Assembly (NCBI GenBank): GCA_041685735.1
Contig: JAWLFE010000003.1
Location: 48,476-112,475 of the forward strand
Direction: 5' to 3'
Length of the DNA stretch: 64,000 nucleotides
From: CSSed11-175R1 sp041685735
Lineage (GTDB): Bacteria > Actinomycetota > Nitriliruptoria > Nitriliruptorales > Nitriliruptoraceae
Shown here: positions 16,079 through 24,042 of the stretch, in pieces
Layout of the letters: every line of letters begins with the position of its first letter
Numbering within the stretch: the first letter of the stretch is position 1
Translations under genes and position numbers: made by a program
Notes under the pieces: model-generated
What the model saw: only the letters and a program-made list of their open reading frames with translations
Databases searched by the model: none
Told to the model about the DNA's origin: nothing

Positions 16079-16980
16079 CCCTGCTCGTGATCGCGAGCGG
16101 CCTGCTGCTGTGGGCCGGGCTGACCCTGCTGCTGTCCGAGCTGCGATGGTTCTCGCGCCGGCCGCTCTCTGAACGGCTGGGGCCGTACGTGCCTGGGGGG
16201 ATGGGCACACGGGGCCGGGTCGGGCTGCTGTCGGTGGACTCGTTCCGTGAGGCCGTGGGACCGCTGGCCCGCGGCCTGGGATCGCAGTTCTCGCGGTTGT
16301 TCGGGGTGAGCGAGGACCTCGACCGTCGTCTGACCCGGATCCATTCGGACCTGGATGTCACCGAGTTCCGGGTCCGCCAGATCGGCTGGTCACTGGCTGG
16401 TCTCGGGGCGGGTTCGCTCCTGGCCGTGGCGATCCGTCCTCCGGGGGCGGTCGCTCTGGTGTTCACCCTCGGGGGGATGCTGCTCGCGTTCCTGCTGCTC
16501 GAGCAGCAGGTGACGGCAGCGTCCGATCGGTGGAAGCGCACGATCCACCTCGAGCTCCCCGTCACCGGGGAACAGATCGCGATGCTCCTCGGATCTGGCT
16601 ACTCCCTGTTGGCCGCGCTCGACCGGGTCTCGCGTCGTGGTGAGGGGCCGATCGCGTGGGATCTCCGCCGTGTCATCAGTCGGGTGCGCCAGGGTGTCTC
16701 CGAGGAACGGGCACTCCAGGAGTGGGCGGAGCTCGCAGATGTGGACTCGGTCGAGCGGTTCGTGTCGGTGCTCGCGCTCAACCGTGAGGCCAGCGACCTC
16801 GGGCGGCTGATCGCCAACGAGGCCCGCAGCATCCGTCGCGACGTGCAGCGTGAGCTCATCGAGATCATCGAACGTCGTGGCCAGCAGGTCTGGATCCCCG
16901 TCACGGTCGCGACCCTGCTTCCCGGTGCGATCTTCATCGGGATCCCGTTCACCGCTGCGCTCAGTGACTTCCTCGGCTGA
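16075..16980 (+). CDS. tadC: Tad pilus inner-membrane platform protein TadC
   Basis: 301 residues from GTG 16075, which overlaps the tadB stop by 4 nt. T2SSF domain: N-terminal helix, a double helix SLAGLGAGSLLAVAI / ALVFTLGGMLLAFLLL, cytoplasmic segment (LELPVTGEQIAMLLGSGYSLLAALDRV-type region, FVSVLALNREASDLGRLI) and a C-terminal helix (VTVATLLPGAIFIGIPF). Last gene of the cpaB-tadZABC run; the pilin genes resume after the toxin-antitoxin pair. Confidence 0.9.
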   Translation: MTLLVIASGLLLWAGLTLLLSELRWFSRRPLSERLGPYVPGGMGTRGRVGLLSVDSFREAVGPLARGLGSQFSRLFGVSEDLDRRLTRIHSDLDVTEFRVRQIGWSLAGLGAGSLLAVAIRPPGAVALVFTLGGMLLAFLLLEQQVTAASDRWKRTIHLELPVTGEQIAMLLGSGYSLLAALDRVSRRGEGPIAWDLRRVISRVRQGVSEERALQEWAELADVDSVERFVSVLALNREASDLGRLIANEARSIRRDVQRELIEIIERRGQQVWIPVTVATLLPGAIFIGIPFTAALSDFLG

Positions 16981-17053
16981 CCGTGAGACTGGCCTCAGCG
17001 GGTATCGGTGAGAGACACGTGGGTTCCCTGGGCGGTGGCTGCCTCCTCCACCG

Positions 17054-17800
17054 TTACGGCTTGCCCGGCCCGTTGAGAGTCGGGGGCGCTCCGAGGAGGT
17101 TGGCGAGGTCCTGGACGAGTGCCAGCCCCCGCCCCGTCGCGAGCGGTATCGGGTCCCCCTGAGCAACGAGCAGACGCTGCCGGGTCGTTGGCCAGAGCAC
17201 CGCAACCTCGGTCTGTCCACCGACGAGCACGTCCGCCAGCAGCGGCCGAACGCCCTGCTCCGCGTGGATCTCCGCCTGACGCGAGTGCCACAGCAACCCG
17301 ACGGTCGGTTTCCCACCGATGTACCGTCCAGCCAGTCGTTCCGCCCACCGTCGGGTGCACGGGTCGTGGGCGGGGTCGGTGGCCACGAGCTGGCTGCGCT
17401 CGAGTCCCAGCGCGGTCAGGGCCGGGTCGCGGAGATCGATCAGGCGTACATCGCGGCTGAGCGTCACGTGCGACAGCGACCAGTGGTCCAGTTGCGGCCA
17501 GTGGATGCGGGGGCTGTCCGGCACGAGCGAGTGCAGCACGCTCTCGAGCAGCGCCGCGATCTCGCGACGTGTCACGTAGACGTGTGCCCGGCCGCGCACC
17601 GGAGCGAACCGGCTCATCAGCGTCGGGGCTGGTAGCTCCGTGTGGGCCGGGACCGGGTCCTGCGCGCGGTAGCGGCTCTTGTGGCCCCGCCGCAACGGCG
17701 TGCGGGCCGACAGGGTGGCGCTCGACAGCCGTCGAAGGTCCACATCGGCGGGGTCAGGGACCGGGCAGTCGCCGGGATCGCCGCACCCGTCTGCGCTCAC
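17054..17800 (-). CDS. RES-domain toxin (NAD+ phosphorylase family)
   Basis: 248 residues; GTG start overlaps the antitoxin stop by 4 nt (GTGA). After a ~60-residue basic N-terminus comes the RES core: SRFAPVRG (Arg64), YVTRREIAALLE (Tyr75, Glu80/86) and, further on, VGLLWHSRQAEIHAEQG containing the serine region. RES toxins, such as mycobacterial MbcT, degrade NAD+ with phosphate and are neutralised by an Xre/MbcA-type antitoxin, which is exactly the gene upstream. The long N-terminal extension is unusual. The pair is on the opposite strand inside the Tad locus between tadC and the pilin gene. Confidence 0.75.
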   Translation of the reverse strand: MSADGCGDPGDCPVPDPADVDLRRLSSATLSARTPLRRGHKSRYRAQDPVPAHTELPAPTLMSRFAPVRGRAHVYVTRREIAALLESVLHSLVPDSPRIHWPQLDHWSLSHVTLSRDVRLIDLRDPALTALGLERSQLVATDPAHDPCTRRWAERLAGRYIGGKPTVGLLWHSRQAEIHAEQGVRPLLADVLVGGQTEVAVLWPTTRQRLLVAQGDPIPLATGRGLALVQDLANLLGAPPTLNGPGKP

Positions 17801-18276
17801 GCGTCGGGGCCCTCACCCACCGAGGCGGCCACCGCCCGTGCGACCGCGTCGGCGTCGCCCGCACGGATCGCATCGGCCGGGGTGCGCCGACCGAGCCACG
17901 GGTTACGGCTCTCCGCCCAGTCCCAGATGTCCCACGGCCCATAGCCGGCCACCAGCAGCGCGTGCACCACGTCGCCCGCCAGACGGCGGTGTTCGAAGTC
18001 ACGTCCCAGCTGGAAGGTCGGGATGATCGCCTCCCCCTCATGGGTGATGGTGATCAGCCGCTTCGCGTTGCGGCCCCGCTTGACTCGCGTGCGGGCAGCC
18101 TCCTCACCCACACCGCGTTCGGCCAACGCAACGACGTACTGGGCGGTGGTGACGGCGGTCCCGGAAGCGAGGAGGCGTGCGTACGCCCGGTTGGCCAGGG
18201 CCGCCTGTGCGGCCGCGGCGGTATCGGTCCGAAGCGGTGGGAGGTCGGCCGGGGTCAGGTACATGGCCGCGTTCAT
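17797..18276 (-). CDS. Xre/MbcA/ParS-type antitoxin
   Basis: 159 residues from the ATG at 18276, chosen for its very strong GGAGGGAGGG site; a longer frame upstream has no support. The N-terminal half is helical with a possible DNA-binding helix-turn-helix (TTAQYVVALAERGVGEEAARTRV). The C-terminal part is the MbcA/ParS/Xre toxin-binding domain (VVHALLVAGYGPWDIWDW then RNPWLGRRTPADAIRAGD), with the hallmark NP-LGRTP-like motif. It is cotranscribed with, and precedes, the RES toxin. Autoregulation through the operator at 18313-18332 is likely. Confidence 0.75.
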   Translation of the reverse strand: MNAAMYLTPADLPPLRTDTAAAAQAALANRAYARLLASGTAVTTAQYVVALAERGVGEEAARTRVKRGRNAKRLITITHEGEAIIPTFQLGRDFEHRRLAGDVVHALLVAGYGPWDIWDWAESRNPWLGRRTPADAIRAGDADAVARAVAASVGEGPDA

Positions 18277-18312
18277 CTCGCCCTCCCTCCACGTCCAGGT
18301 TGGCCTAAACAT

Positions 18313-18345
18313 ACCAGATAGTTCGTGCTGGTTCATTTGGTGCAA
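18313..18345 (-). promoter_or_regulatory. Antitoxin promoter with overlapping operator
   Basis: On the minus strand TTGCAC (18345-18340), a 19-nt spacer and TATCTG (18320-18315). An inverted repeat ACCAG-N10-CTGGT (18313-18332) overlaps the -10, the position expected for an autorepressor site. Confidence 0.4.
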
Positions 18346-18480
18346 GGCTATGGCCAGCACGTCCCCGACGACGCCCGTGGTCCCACGGACGATCCGAGCC
18401 GTCCGACGGTGGAGCACCACCGCCCAGCAGGTGTCCACCGGGGGCAAAACGGCTCCTGACGCCCTTCATGCATTCTGTTA

Positions 18481-18497
18481 GCGTGACCACATCACGC
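18481..18497. promoter_or_regulatory. Inverted repeat upstream of the Flp pilin gene
   Basis: GCGTGA-N5-TCACGC is a perfect 6-bp two-fold repeat, the size of a dimeric regulator site, next to a possible -10 (TTAGCG) and ~130 nt before the pilin start. It could bind the divergent HTH protein of the locus; untested. Confidence 0.4.
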
Positions 18498-18624
18498 TCG
18501 GAACGTCGATGAGGGTCGACGGCACCGGCACGGTGTCCGCAGGTTGCGCCTGCGGGGTCCATCGTGCGGGTGGAACCGGCGTCGACCTCCGACCCGGTCA
18601 CGGGTCGGGACAGGGGGGAAGTCG

Positions 18625-18810
18625 ATGAACCGTCTCTGGAACCGAGTCCGTCACGACGTCGCCGGCGAAGGTGTGATCTCCGCAGCGATCGTCGTGCTGA
18701 TCATGGCCGTGATCGGCGGCACGATGTTCATCGTGTTCAACCAGTCGTTCGGCAACGCATCCAACCGCATCTCCGATGAGATCGACACCATCGTCGAGAC
18801 CCCGTCCTAG
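18625..18810 (+). CDS. flp: Flp-type major pilin
   Basis: 61 residues; ATG 18625 follows GGGGGGAA at good spacing. A short basic cytoplasmic leader (NRLWNRVRHDVAG) precedes GEGVISAAIVVLIMAVIGG, a single hydrophobic helix (17-38), then a short polar tail with FNQSFGNASNRI. Size and layout fit the Flp/TadE pilin class, processed after a glycine by a prepilin peptidase. The glutamate is at or next to the likely cut site rather than at +5, so it is an atypical Flp. No prepilin peptidase (TadV) gene is in the window. First gene of the pilin operon. Confidence 0.75.
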   Translation: MNRLWNRVRHDVAGEGVISAAIVVLIMAVIGGTMFIVFNQSFGNASNRISDEIDTIVETPS

Positions 18811-18821
18811 TCACCGAGCCG

Positions 18822-19223
18822 GTGACGATGGCCTCGTCGGAAGTCGGATCGTCGCCCGTCACCGCGGTGTTCGGGGTGGCGATGTTCCTGTTCTTCCTGC
18901 TGTTCGCCAGCCAGGTGCTGCTGCACCTGTACGCGACGTCGATCGTGACGAGCGCGGCCTTCGCCACCGCGACGCGGGTGGCTGCCGAGGACGTCGGTTG
19001 CGGTCCGGGTGGTGCCACCGCCGAACAGGTCGCGCGTGACCGGCTCGGTGCCTACGGCCAGCGTCCGAGCCTGGTCGTGGCCTGCACGGTCGATGGTGAG
19101 GACACGGTGGTCACCATCCAGGCCCCGTCTCCGGCGCGGGGGCTCAGCACGGTCGGCTACGGGCTCTCGCTCGACGCGATCGAACGGACCGCGCGGGTGC
19201 GGACCGAGGAGTTCCGGACATGA
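18822..19223 (+). CDS. TadE-like minor pilin
   Basis: 133 residues; GTG 18822 or ATG 18828 both lack a strong ribosome site and may rely on coupling to the pilin gene 11 nt upstream. One N-terminal helix (VTAVFGVAMFLFFLLFASQVLLHLY) then an alpha/beta extracellular domain with RVAAEDVGCGPGG and ACTVDGEDTVV (a possible disulfide pair). This is the TadE/F pseudopilin layout. It overlaps the next gene by 4 nt. Confidence 0.7.
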   Translation: MTMASSEVGSSPVTAVFGVAMFLFFLLFASQVLLHLYATSIVTSAAFATATRVAAEDVGCGPGGATAEQVARDRLGAYGQRPSLVVACTVDGEDTVVTIQAPSPARGLSTVGYGLSLDAIERTARVRTEEFRT

Positions 19224-19732
19224 GGTACGGCGGCGAACCGGCCGCCGCCCCCGCGCCGCACCGCGCCCGACCACGGACGTCGCTGGTCGCCGATGAGCAG
19301 GGGTTCGCGGCCGGTGCGGAGGCACTGATCTTCGGGGTCCTGGTGTTCGTGCTGGGAACCATCATCATCCTGAACGCCTGGTCCGTGATCGACGCCAAGT
19401 TCGCGACCTCAGCTGCGGCCCGCGAAGCGGTGCGCGCGGTGGCGGAAGCCGAGGTCGGCGCCGATCTGCAGGTCACCGCGGAGCAGGCGGCCGCACAGGC
19501 GTTCCGAGGCCACGGTCGCGAGCCTGAGAACGTCACGGTCGCCTGGGACGGTGAGGGTCCCGGCGTCGCCCAGGCCAGGTGCGCGGAGGTCCGCTACCGG
19601 GCGTCGACGACCATCGGGGTGATGGCCGTCCCGCGGTTCGCGAACCAGGCCAGCTTCACCGTCGCCTCGGTGTACTCCGAGGTGATCGACCCGTTCCGCT
19701 CCGGGCTGCAGGAGACCGTCTGTGCGCCATGA
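19220..19732 (+). CDS. TadE/TadF-like pseudopilin
   Basis: 170 residues, ATG overlapping the preceding stop by 4 nt. A cytoplasmic leader ends in DEQGFAAGAEALIFGVLVFVLG, a TadE-type helix with the glutamate in the hydrophobic start, followed by an extracytoplasmic domain containing two cysteines (near residues 120 and 168). Member of the pilin set that primes or caps the pilus. Confidence 0.75.
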   Translation: MRYGGEPAAAPAPHRARPRTSLVADEQGFAAGAEALIFGVLVFVLGTIIILNAWSVIDAKFATSAAAREAVRAVAEAEVGADLQVTAEQAAAQAFRGHGREPENVTVAWDGEGPGVAQARCAEVRYRASTTIGVMAVPRFANQASFTVASVYSEVIDPFRSGLQETVCAP

Positions 19733-20183
19733 CCGGACCTGGCAGCAGCGGCTGCGTGACGACGGCGGCAACACGCTGGTGCTGTTCCCGGCTGCGATCC
19801 TCATCCTGCTCGGTCTCGGTGCGTTGGCGCTGGATTCCGCCACGATCTACCTCGGTCAGCGACGGCTGGCCGACCTTGCGGCCGCGACCGCCAACGACGC
19901 GGCCGGCGGTCTGCAACTCGAGTCGTTCTACGATGAGGACCGTGATCCCGTGCTGGAGCTCGACCTCGGTACCCAGCGTGCGCAGGTCATCGGCGCGCAG
20001 ATGGGGCAGGACCGCAGCTTCGACGCGGTCGCATGCTCGGTCGAGGTGGATGCGCTGGAGGCGACCGCGGATTGCACGGCGCAGGTCCGGCCGATCCTGG
20101 CGCCCTTCTGGCTCGGATCCGACGATCGCCTGTCGATGCGCGCCGTCGCGACCGCCCGCGCCGCCGAGGGGCCGCTGCCCTGA
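19722..20183 (+). CDS. TadG/TadE-like pilus protein
   Basis: 153 residues, GTG start 11 nt inside the previous gene. LRDDGGNTLVLFPAAILILLGLGALALDSA is the canonical N-terminus of Tad-locus pseudopilins (helix ~18-40 preceded by a short basic leader). The remainder is an extracytoplasmic domain with two cysteines. Unlike full TadG it lacks the C-terminal vWA domain. End of the pilin operon; converges on the next, leftward gene. Confidence 0.75.
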   Translation: MRHDRTWQQRLRDDGGNTLVLFPAAILILLGLGALALDSATIYLGQRRLADLAAATANDAAGGLQLESFYDEDRDPVLELDLGTQRAQVIGAQMGQDRSFDAVACSVEVDALEATADCTAQVRPILAPFWLGSDDRLSMRAVATARAAEGPLP

Positions 20184-20265
20184 CGAACGGCGTGAGATGG
20201 GCCCTGAGCGGTGGTCCGCGCCAGCCAGCGGCGCGGCGTCGGGCAGCGTCGGTCAGCCCCGTCGG

Positions 20266-20766
20266 TCAGAACCGCTGGTCGTCGGGGAGCGCGTCGATCA
20301 GACGGCGGAGTTCGTCGGCGATCTCGTAGGTGAAGCGGTGGATCGTGGCCTCGGCCAGCCGGTGCAGCAACAGCCGGTCCGCCCCCTCGCCCAGCAACCC
20401 GAGCGGGGGCTCGTACGACCCGGTGACCGTCAACTGGGTCAGCGGGGGATCTAGCGACAACGCCGACACCTCCAGGTCCGCCGCGAGGTACGGGAACAGC
20501 ATCCGGCCCCGCTCCGCGTGCCAGCGCAGCGGCACGACGCTGCGGGTCAGCTCCCGCGGTGAGAACGCACCCACCTCGATGGTCACCTCCTTGGCGATCT
20601 CGAACCCGGCGACCTTCAGCTTCAACGTCCGGGACAGCTGATCGGCCTGGGTGGCCGCATCCGCGGTCGCGTGCTGCAGCACCGACCGGCTGTCCTCGGC
20701 CAACAGCCGCGAGACCTGGTCCCAGGGCGCTTCGACGTATGCGTAGCAGTGCAGTTGGCGTCCCAC
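20266..20766 (-). CDS. SRPBCC/START-like hypothetical protein
   Basis: 166 residues, no signal peptide. The pattern YAYVEAPWDQVSRLL at the start, a central beta-sheet region and a long C-terminal helix (LHRLAEATIHRFTYEIADELRRLI) fit a Bet v1-like hydrophobic-ligand-binding fold. No catalytic residues are recognised. It lies downstream of the RNA methyltransferase with a 101-nt gap. Confidence 0.6.
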   Translation of the reverse strand: MGRQLHCYAYVEAPWDQVSRLLAEDSRSVLQHATADAATQADQLSRTLKLKVAGFEIAKEVTIEVGAFSPRELTRSVVPLRWHAERGRMLFPYLAADLEVSALSLDPPLTQLTVTGSYEPPLGLLGEGADRLLLHRLAEATIHRFTYEIADELRRLIDALPDDQRF

Positions 20767-20867
20767 GGCGGTCCTCCCATCGTGAACGTCGGTGACGTGC
20801 GACCACGGCCGGCCGGCTCACCGCAGGTGCACCGTAGAGGTTCCGCACCGCCGACCGCGTCCGGCGT

Positions 20868-22142
20868 TCACCGGGTGAACGTGGCGACGACCTCGACATG
20901 GTGGGTCATCGGGAACAGATCCAGGGGGACGGCATCGAGCAGCCGGTAGCCACGATCGACCAGCAGGCGGGTGTCCCGGGCCAGCGCGGCCACGTCGCAG
21001 GCGACGTAGACGATGGAGGCCGGTGCGACCCGCGCCAGGTCGTCGATGACCTGCGCGCCCGCGCCGGACCGCGGCGGGTCGAGCACGACCACATCCGGCG
21101 GATCACGGTCCGGGGTGGGACCGACGGCGCGGGCGGTCATCGTCGCGACGTCCTCGGGCAGTACCTCGAGGTCGAGGTTGTTCGAAGCGGCGTTGGTGAC
21201 CGCGTGGGCGGCCGCGGGTGCGTGGCCCTCGACGGCGACGACCTCCGCGCCGGCACGTGCCAGGGGCAGGGACAGCAGCCCGACACCGGCGTAGAGGTCC
21301 CAGACCAGTGCGCCCTGGACCTGACCGACCGCGTCCAGGACCGCCTCGACGATCGCATGCGCCCCGTGGGTGGTGACCTGGAAGAACGACGACGCGTCGA
21401 AGCCGAACGACAGCCCGTCGACCTCCTCGGCCAGCTCCCCATCGCCGCGCAGCGCGACGGTGCTGCCGTTGGGTTGGGTCAGCACCACGTCGAACCCGCC
21501 ATCGGGCAGCTCGAGCGGGCCGGCTCCGGGGGTCAGCTGCGCCGTCGCGGTGCCGGTCGCCTCGTGGGCCCGCAGCGCGACCTCGATCGCGCCGGTGTCG
21601 TCGCCGACGGCATCGCGGACCGCCTGGGTCGCCTCCGTCAGCACCAGGCACCGGTCGATCGGTACGACGTCGTGGCTACCGGCCCGGTGGAACCCCAGGC
21701 GCCCGTCGTCAGCGCCGTGCAGTTGGGCGTGGGTCCGGTAGCCGACGTCGGGCCCGACGGCCCGGCACGGTTGGACGGCCGGGTCGGTCAGCCCGCCGAG
21801 TCGCTGCAGCTGTTCGACCACGACCTGTGTCTTCAGGCGTCGCTGCGCATCGGGCGCGATGTGCTGCAGGTCACAGCCGCCACAGTCCGGCACGTACGGA
21901 CACGGCGGCGTGACCCGATCGGCGGCGGGCTCCAGGACCTCCAGCAGGTCCGCACGCGCCCACCGCTTGCGGTCGTCGGTCACCCGCACGCGCACCCGCT
22001 CACCGGGGATGGTGCCCGCCACGAACACCGCCTTGCCTTGGATCCGGGCGACGCCTTCGCCGCCGTGCGTGAAGCCATCGATGATCGCCTCCACCGGTTG
22101 GCGGGGAAGCGGTTGGCGGCGTCCAGCGGTGGAGGTGCTCAT
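20868..22142 (-). CDS. TRAM-domain 5-methyluridine RNA methyltransferase (TrmA/RlmD family)
   Basis: 424 residues. An N-terminal TRAM RNA-binding domain (EAIIDGFTHGGEGVARIQGKA-type start, VFVAGTIPGERVRVRV), a 4Fe-4S ligand set CPYVPDCGGC (~80-90) and a C-terminal SAM-methyltransferase domain with LYAGVGLLSLPLA, LDPPRSGAG and the nucleophile region YVACD (Cys ~380) define the family that methylates uridine C5 in 23S rRNA or tRNA. Which uridine is modified cannot be told. ATG overlaps the lipoprotein stop by 1 nt. Confidence 0.88.
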   Translation of the reverse strand: MSTSTAGRRQPLPRQPVEAIIDGFTHGGEGVARIQGKAVFVAGTIPGERVRVRVTDDRKRWARADLLEVLEPAADRVTPPCPYVPDCGGCDLQHIAPDAQRRLKTQVVVEQLQRLGGLTDPAVQPCRAVGPDVGYRTHAQLHGADDGRLGFHRAGSHDVVPIDRCLVLTEATQAVRDAVGDDTGAIEVALRAHEATGTATAQLTPGAGPLELPDGGFDVVLTQPNGSTVALRGDGELAEEVDGLSFGFDASSFFQVTTHGAHAIVEAVLDAVGQVQGALVWDLYAGVGLLSLPLARAGAEVVAVEGHAPAAAHAVTNAASNNLDLEVLPEDVATMTARAVGPTPDRDPPDVVVLDPPRSGAGAQVIDDLARVAPASIVYVACDVAALARDTRLLVDRGYRLLDAVPLDLFPMTHHVEVVATFTR

Positions 22143-22861
22143 CAGGAGGTGGCTCCGGTCGCGTGGTCGAGGTCGTCGAGCGCGGCTTCGATGACGTCGA
22201 GGTGGGCGCCCGCCCGCTCGGCGGCCGCCTGCGCGAGGTCCAGATCGTCCGCGTCGACGGCGACGAACGTCCAGGCCAGCGCACGGCTGCCCTCCCCGAC
22301 GAGGTCGAGGATCGTGCGCTCCAGGGTGGCGATGTTCGTCGACGAGGCGGCGGCCGACCGGGCGAGCGCCACCATGCCGCCGGCATCGCGCTGCCAGGCA
22401 CCGAGGTCGCCCGCGATCGGATCGCGCAGCACCTCGGCGGTCCGGGTGCCGAGCTCGCCGCCACGGTCCTGGGCGACGGTCAGGGTCTCGGTCAGCAGGT
22501 CGGATGGCACGGTCGCATCACCGCGCTGCGTGGTCCGGGACGGCAGCAGCCCGCCGCGGTCGGAGGATGGGGGGTCCTCGTCGGCCAGCAGGGCATCGAG
22601 CGCCTGTTGCGCAGCGGAGGTCGCGGAGGTGAGCGTGGCCGCAGACCGGGCGGTGGCCAACCCCTCCTGCGCTGCGCTCACCGCAGCGTCGACCCGCTCG
22701 ATCTGGGCGCGGAGCTGGACGTCCTCCTCGGCGACCTCGGTCGGCGGTGGGCTGTCATCTCCGGCGGCGCTGCCATCCTCCGGGGTGACGTCGGGTTCGG
22801 TGCATCCGGCCGCGAGCAACGCGAGCAGCGCCATGCACAGCACGGTCGTTCGCAGCGCCAT
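22142..22861 (-). CDS. Hypothetical lipoprotein with helical body
   Basis: 239 residues from the ATG at 22861 (MALRTTVL...), because a lipobox LLAAGC follows at once; upstream in-frame starts would bury it. After the lipidated Cys comes an acidic linker, then several Ala-rich helices (AQIERVDAAVSAAQEGLATARSAA; LVGEGSRALAWTFVAVDADDLDLAQAA), suggesting a coiled helical bundle on the outer face of the membrane. No family recognised. It is coupled to the downstream methyltransferase gene. Confidence 0.7.
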   Translation of the reverse strand: MALRTTVLCMALLALLAAGCTEPDVTPEDGSAAGDDSPPPTEVAEEDVQLRAQIERVDAAVSAAQEGLATARSAATLTSATSAAQQALDALLADEDPPSSDRGGLLPSRTTQRGDATVPSDLLTETLTVAQDRGGELGTRTAEVLRDPIAGDLGAWQRDAGGMVALARSAAASSTNIATLERTILDLVGEGSRALAWTFVAVDADDLDLAQAAAERAGAHLDVIEAALDDLDHATGATS

Positions 22862-22953
22862 GGCGGTCGCGTCCTCGGTCGGTGGGGGATCCGTCAGGTT
22901 ACGCGCCCGGGTCGGCCGTCCGGCCGCCACGCACCGAGGCGACGTGGGCTGAC

Positions 22954-23050
22954 CCATCTCGCGGTCGGGTGGGCCGATCTATCTCGCGGCCGGGTGGCCG
23001 ATCTATCTCGCGGCCGGGTGGCCGACCTATCTCGCGGTCGGGTGGCCGAC
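22954..23050. repeat. Four tandem 24-bp repeats at the 3' end of prmA
   Basis: Units at 22954-22978 (25 nt, one extra G), 22979-23002, 23003-23026 and 23027-23050; they differ at only one to three positions. The rightmost copy is the last codons of prmA (reading VGHPTAR then stop on the minus strand), and each further copy repeats the codons and the stop in the same phase. It looks like replication-slippage duplication of a gene end, possibly variable in copy number. Confidence 0.9.
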
Positions 23051-23899
23051 CAGCACGATCCAGCCGCCGCGCTCGCGGCGGTCATCGATCCGCAGGCCCG
23101 CGTCGGTCAGCGCGTCGATCGCGACGTCCTGCCGCTGGACCGTGATCCCGCTCGCGATCAGCAGCTCCGCGGTGGCCTGCACCAACGGGACGGCCAACTG
23201 GGCGACGACGTCCGTGACGAGGTTGGCCACGAGGACATCGGCCCGATGGGCCAGCACCTCGACGCTGCCGTGCCGGACGTCCACCGTGACCCGGTTGCGG
23301 TCCGCGTTCTCGCGGGTGGCCGCCACGGCGTCCGCGTCGATGTCGACGCCGATGGCGGTGGCGCCGCGGGCGGCACCGGCGATGGCCAGGATGCCCGATC
23401 CGCACCCGACGTCGGCCAGGTGGCGGCCGGCGAGCCGCCCCGCGAGGTCGAGTTCGTCGAGCACCTCGAGGCAGAGGGTCGTCGTGGCGTGGTGGCCGCT
23501 GCCGAACGCCCGCCCCGGGTCCAGCAGGATGGTCAGGTCATCCTCCTCGGGGACGTGGTCCGCCGCGAGCCACGTCGGCACGATGACGGTCCGTCCCGCC
23601 CGCACCGGCTCGATCGTGGCCTTCCACTCGGCTTGCCAGTCCCGGTCCTGCTCGGTGGACCAGCGCACCGACCGGAGCTGCCCGGCGAGCGGCTCGGTAT
23701 CGGTCGTCGCGTCCAGCGCCACCGGCTCGGGGAACCAGGCGACGACCTCGCCCGAGCGTTCCCAGAGCCCGAGCGCCCCACGTTCCCACAGTCGGGCCGC
23801 GACCGCCTCGACGGTCCGGTGGTCGGTGGCGACCACTGCCCGGTGTGTCGCTGGCCGGTCGGTCGCTGGCCGGTCGGCGTCGGATGCAGCGGATGGCAC
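23027..23899 (-). CDS. prmA: Ribosomal protein L11 methyltransferase
   Basis: 290 residues from GTG 23899, preferred because GAGG lies six bases upstream and the further-upstream reading would start inside the 23927-23959 hairpin. PrmA features: WQAEWKATIEPV, RAFGSGHHATTTLCLEVL (SAM-binding motif before ADVGCGSGILAIAGA), GVDIDADAV and VANLVTDVV (the NP/L-type active loop). It trimethylates ribosomal protein L11. PrmA is patchy among actinobacteria. The extreme C-terminus is repeated in tandem beyond the stop. Confidence 0.88.
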   Translation of the reverse strand: MPSAASDADRPATDRPATHRAVVATDHRTVEAVAARLWERGALGLWERSGEVVAWFPEPVALDATTDTEPLAGQLRSVRWSTEQDRDWQAEWKATIEPVRAGRTVIVPTWLAADHVPEEDDLTILLDPGRAFGSGHHATTTLCLEVLDELDLAGRLAGRHLADVGCGSGILAIAGAARGATAIGVDIDADAVAATRENADRNRVTVDVRHGSVEVLAHRADVLVANLVTDVVAQLAVPLVQATAELLIASGITVQRQDVAIDALTDAGLRIDDRRERGGWIVLVGHPTAR

Positions 23900-23926
23900 G
23901 AAGGTCCTCGGAACGTGGACAGAGCA

Positions 23927-23959
23927 CGGCCCCGTGTGACGGGGGGACACACGGGGCCG
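23927..23959. promoter_or_regulatory. 12-bp perfect hairpin in the prmA leader
   Basis: CGGCCCCGTGTG, a 9-nt spacer and CACACGGGGCCG. It lies 28 nt before the prmA start between divergent genes, so it would be a stable hairpin in the prmA 5' leader or a DNA operator rather than a terminator. Confidence 0.6.
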
Positions 23960-24007
23960 CGGCGATCCGTGGACCGCAGCTGTGAGTCAAACACAACAGG
24001 GCCGCGG

Positions 24008-24036
24008 TTGTCCACTGCGCAACGAAACACTATAGA
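24008..24036 (+). promoter_or_regulatory. Promoter of the ABC exporter, pointing to a leaderless start
   Basis: TTGTCC (24008-24013), exactly 17 nt, TATAGA (24031-24036). Initiation about seven bases later would fall on or next to the ATG at 24043. Confidence 0.6.
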
Positions 24037-24042
24037 GAGCGT

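Larger units (their letters stand above)
18277..18624. other. 348-nt divergent intergenic region between antitoxin and Flp pilin
   Basis: No gene seen. It carries the leftward antitoxin promoter/operator at the left, a GCGTGA-CCACA-TCACGC inverted repeat at 18481-18497, and presumably the rightward pilin promoter (CTGACG with TTAGCG about 16 nt later near 18450-18485 is the best candidate, weak). The left part is clearly A+T-richer than its surroundings. Confidence 0.5.

Noticed and set aside
22954..23050. CRISPR-like array
   Set aside because: The units are back-to-back without spacers and are copies of the prmA end.
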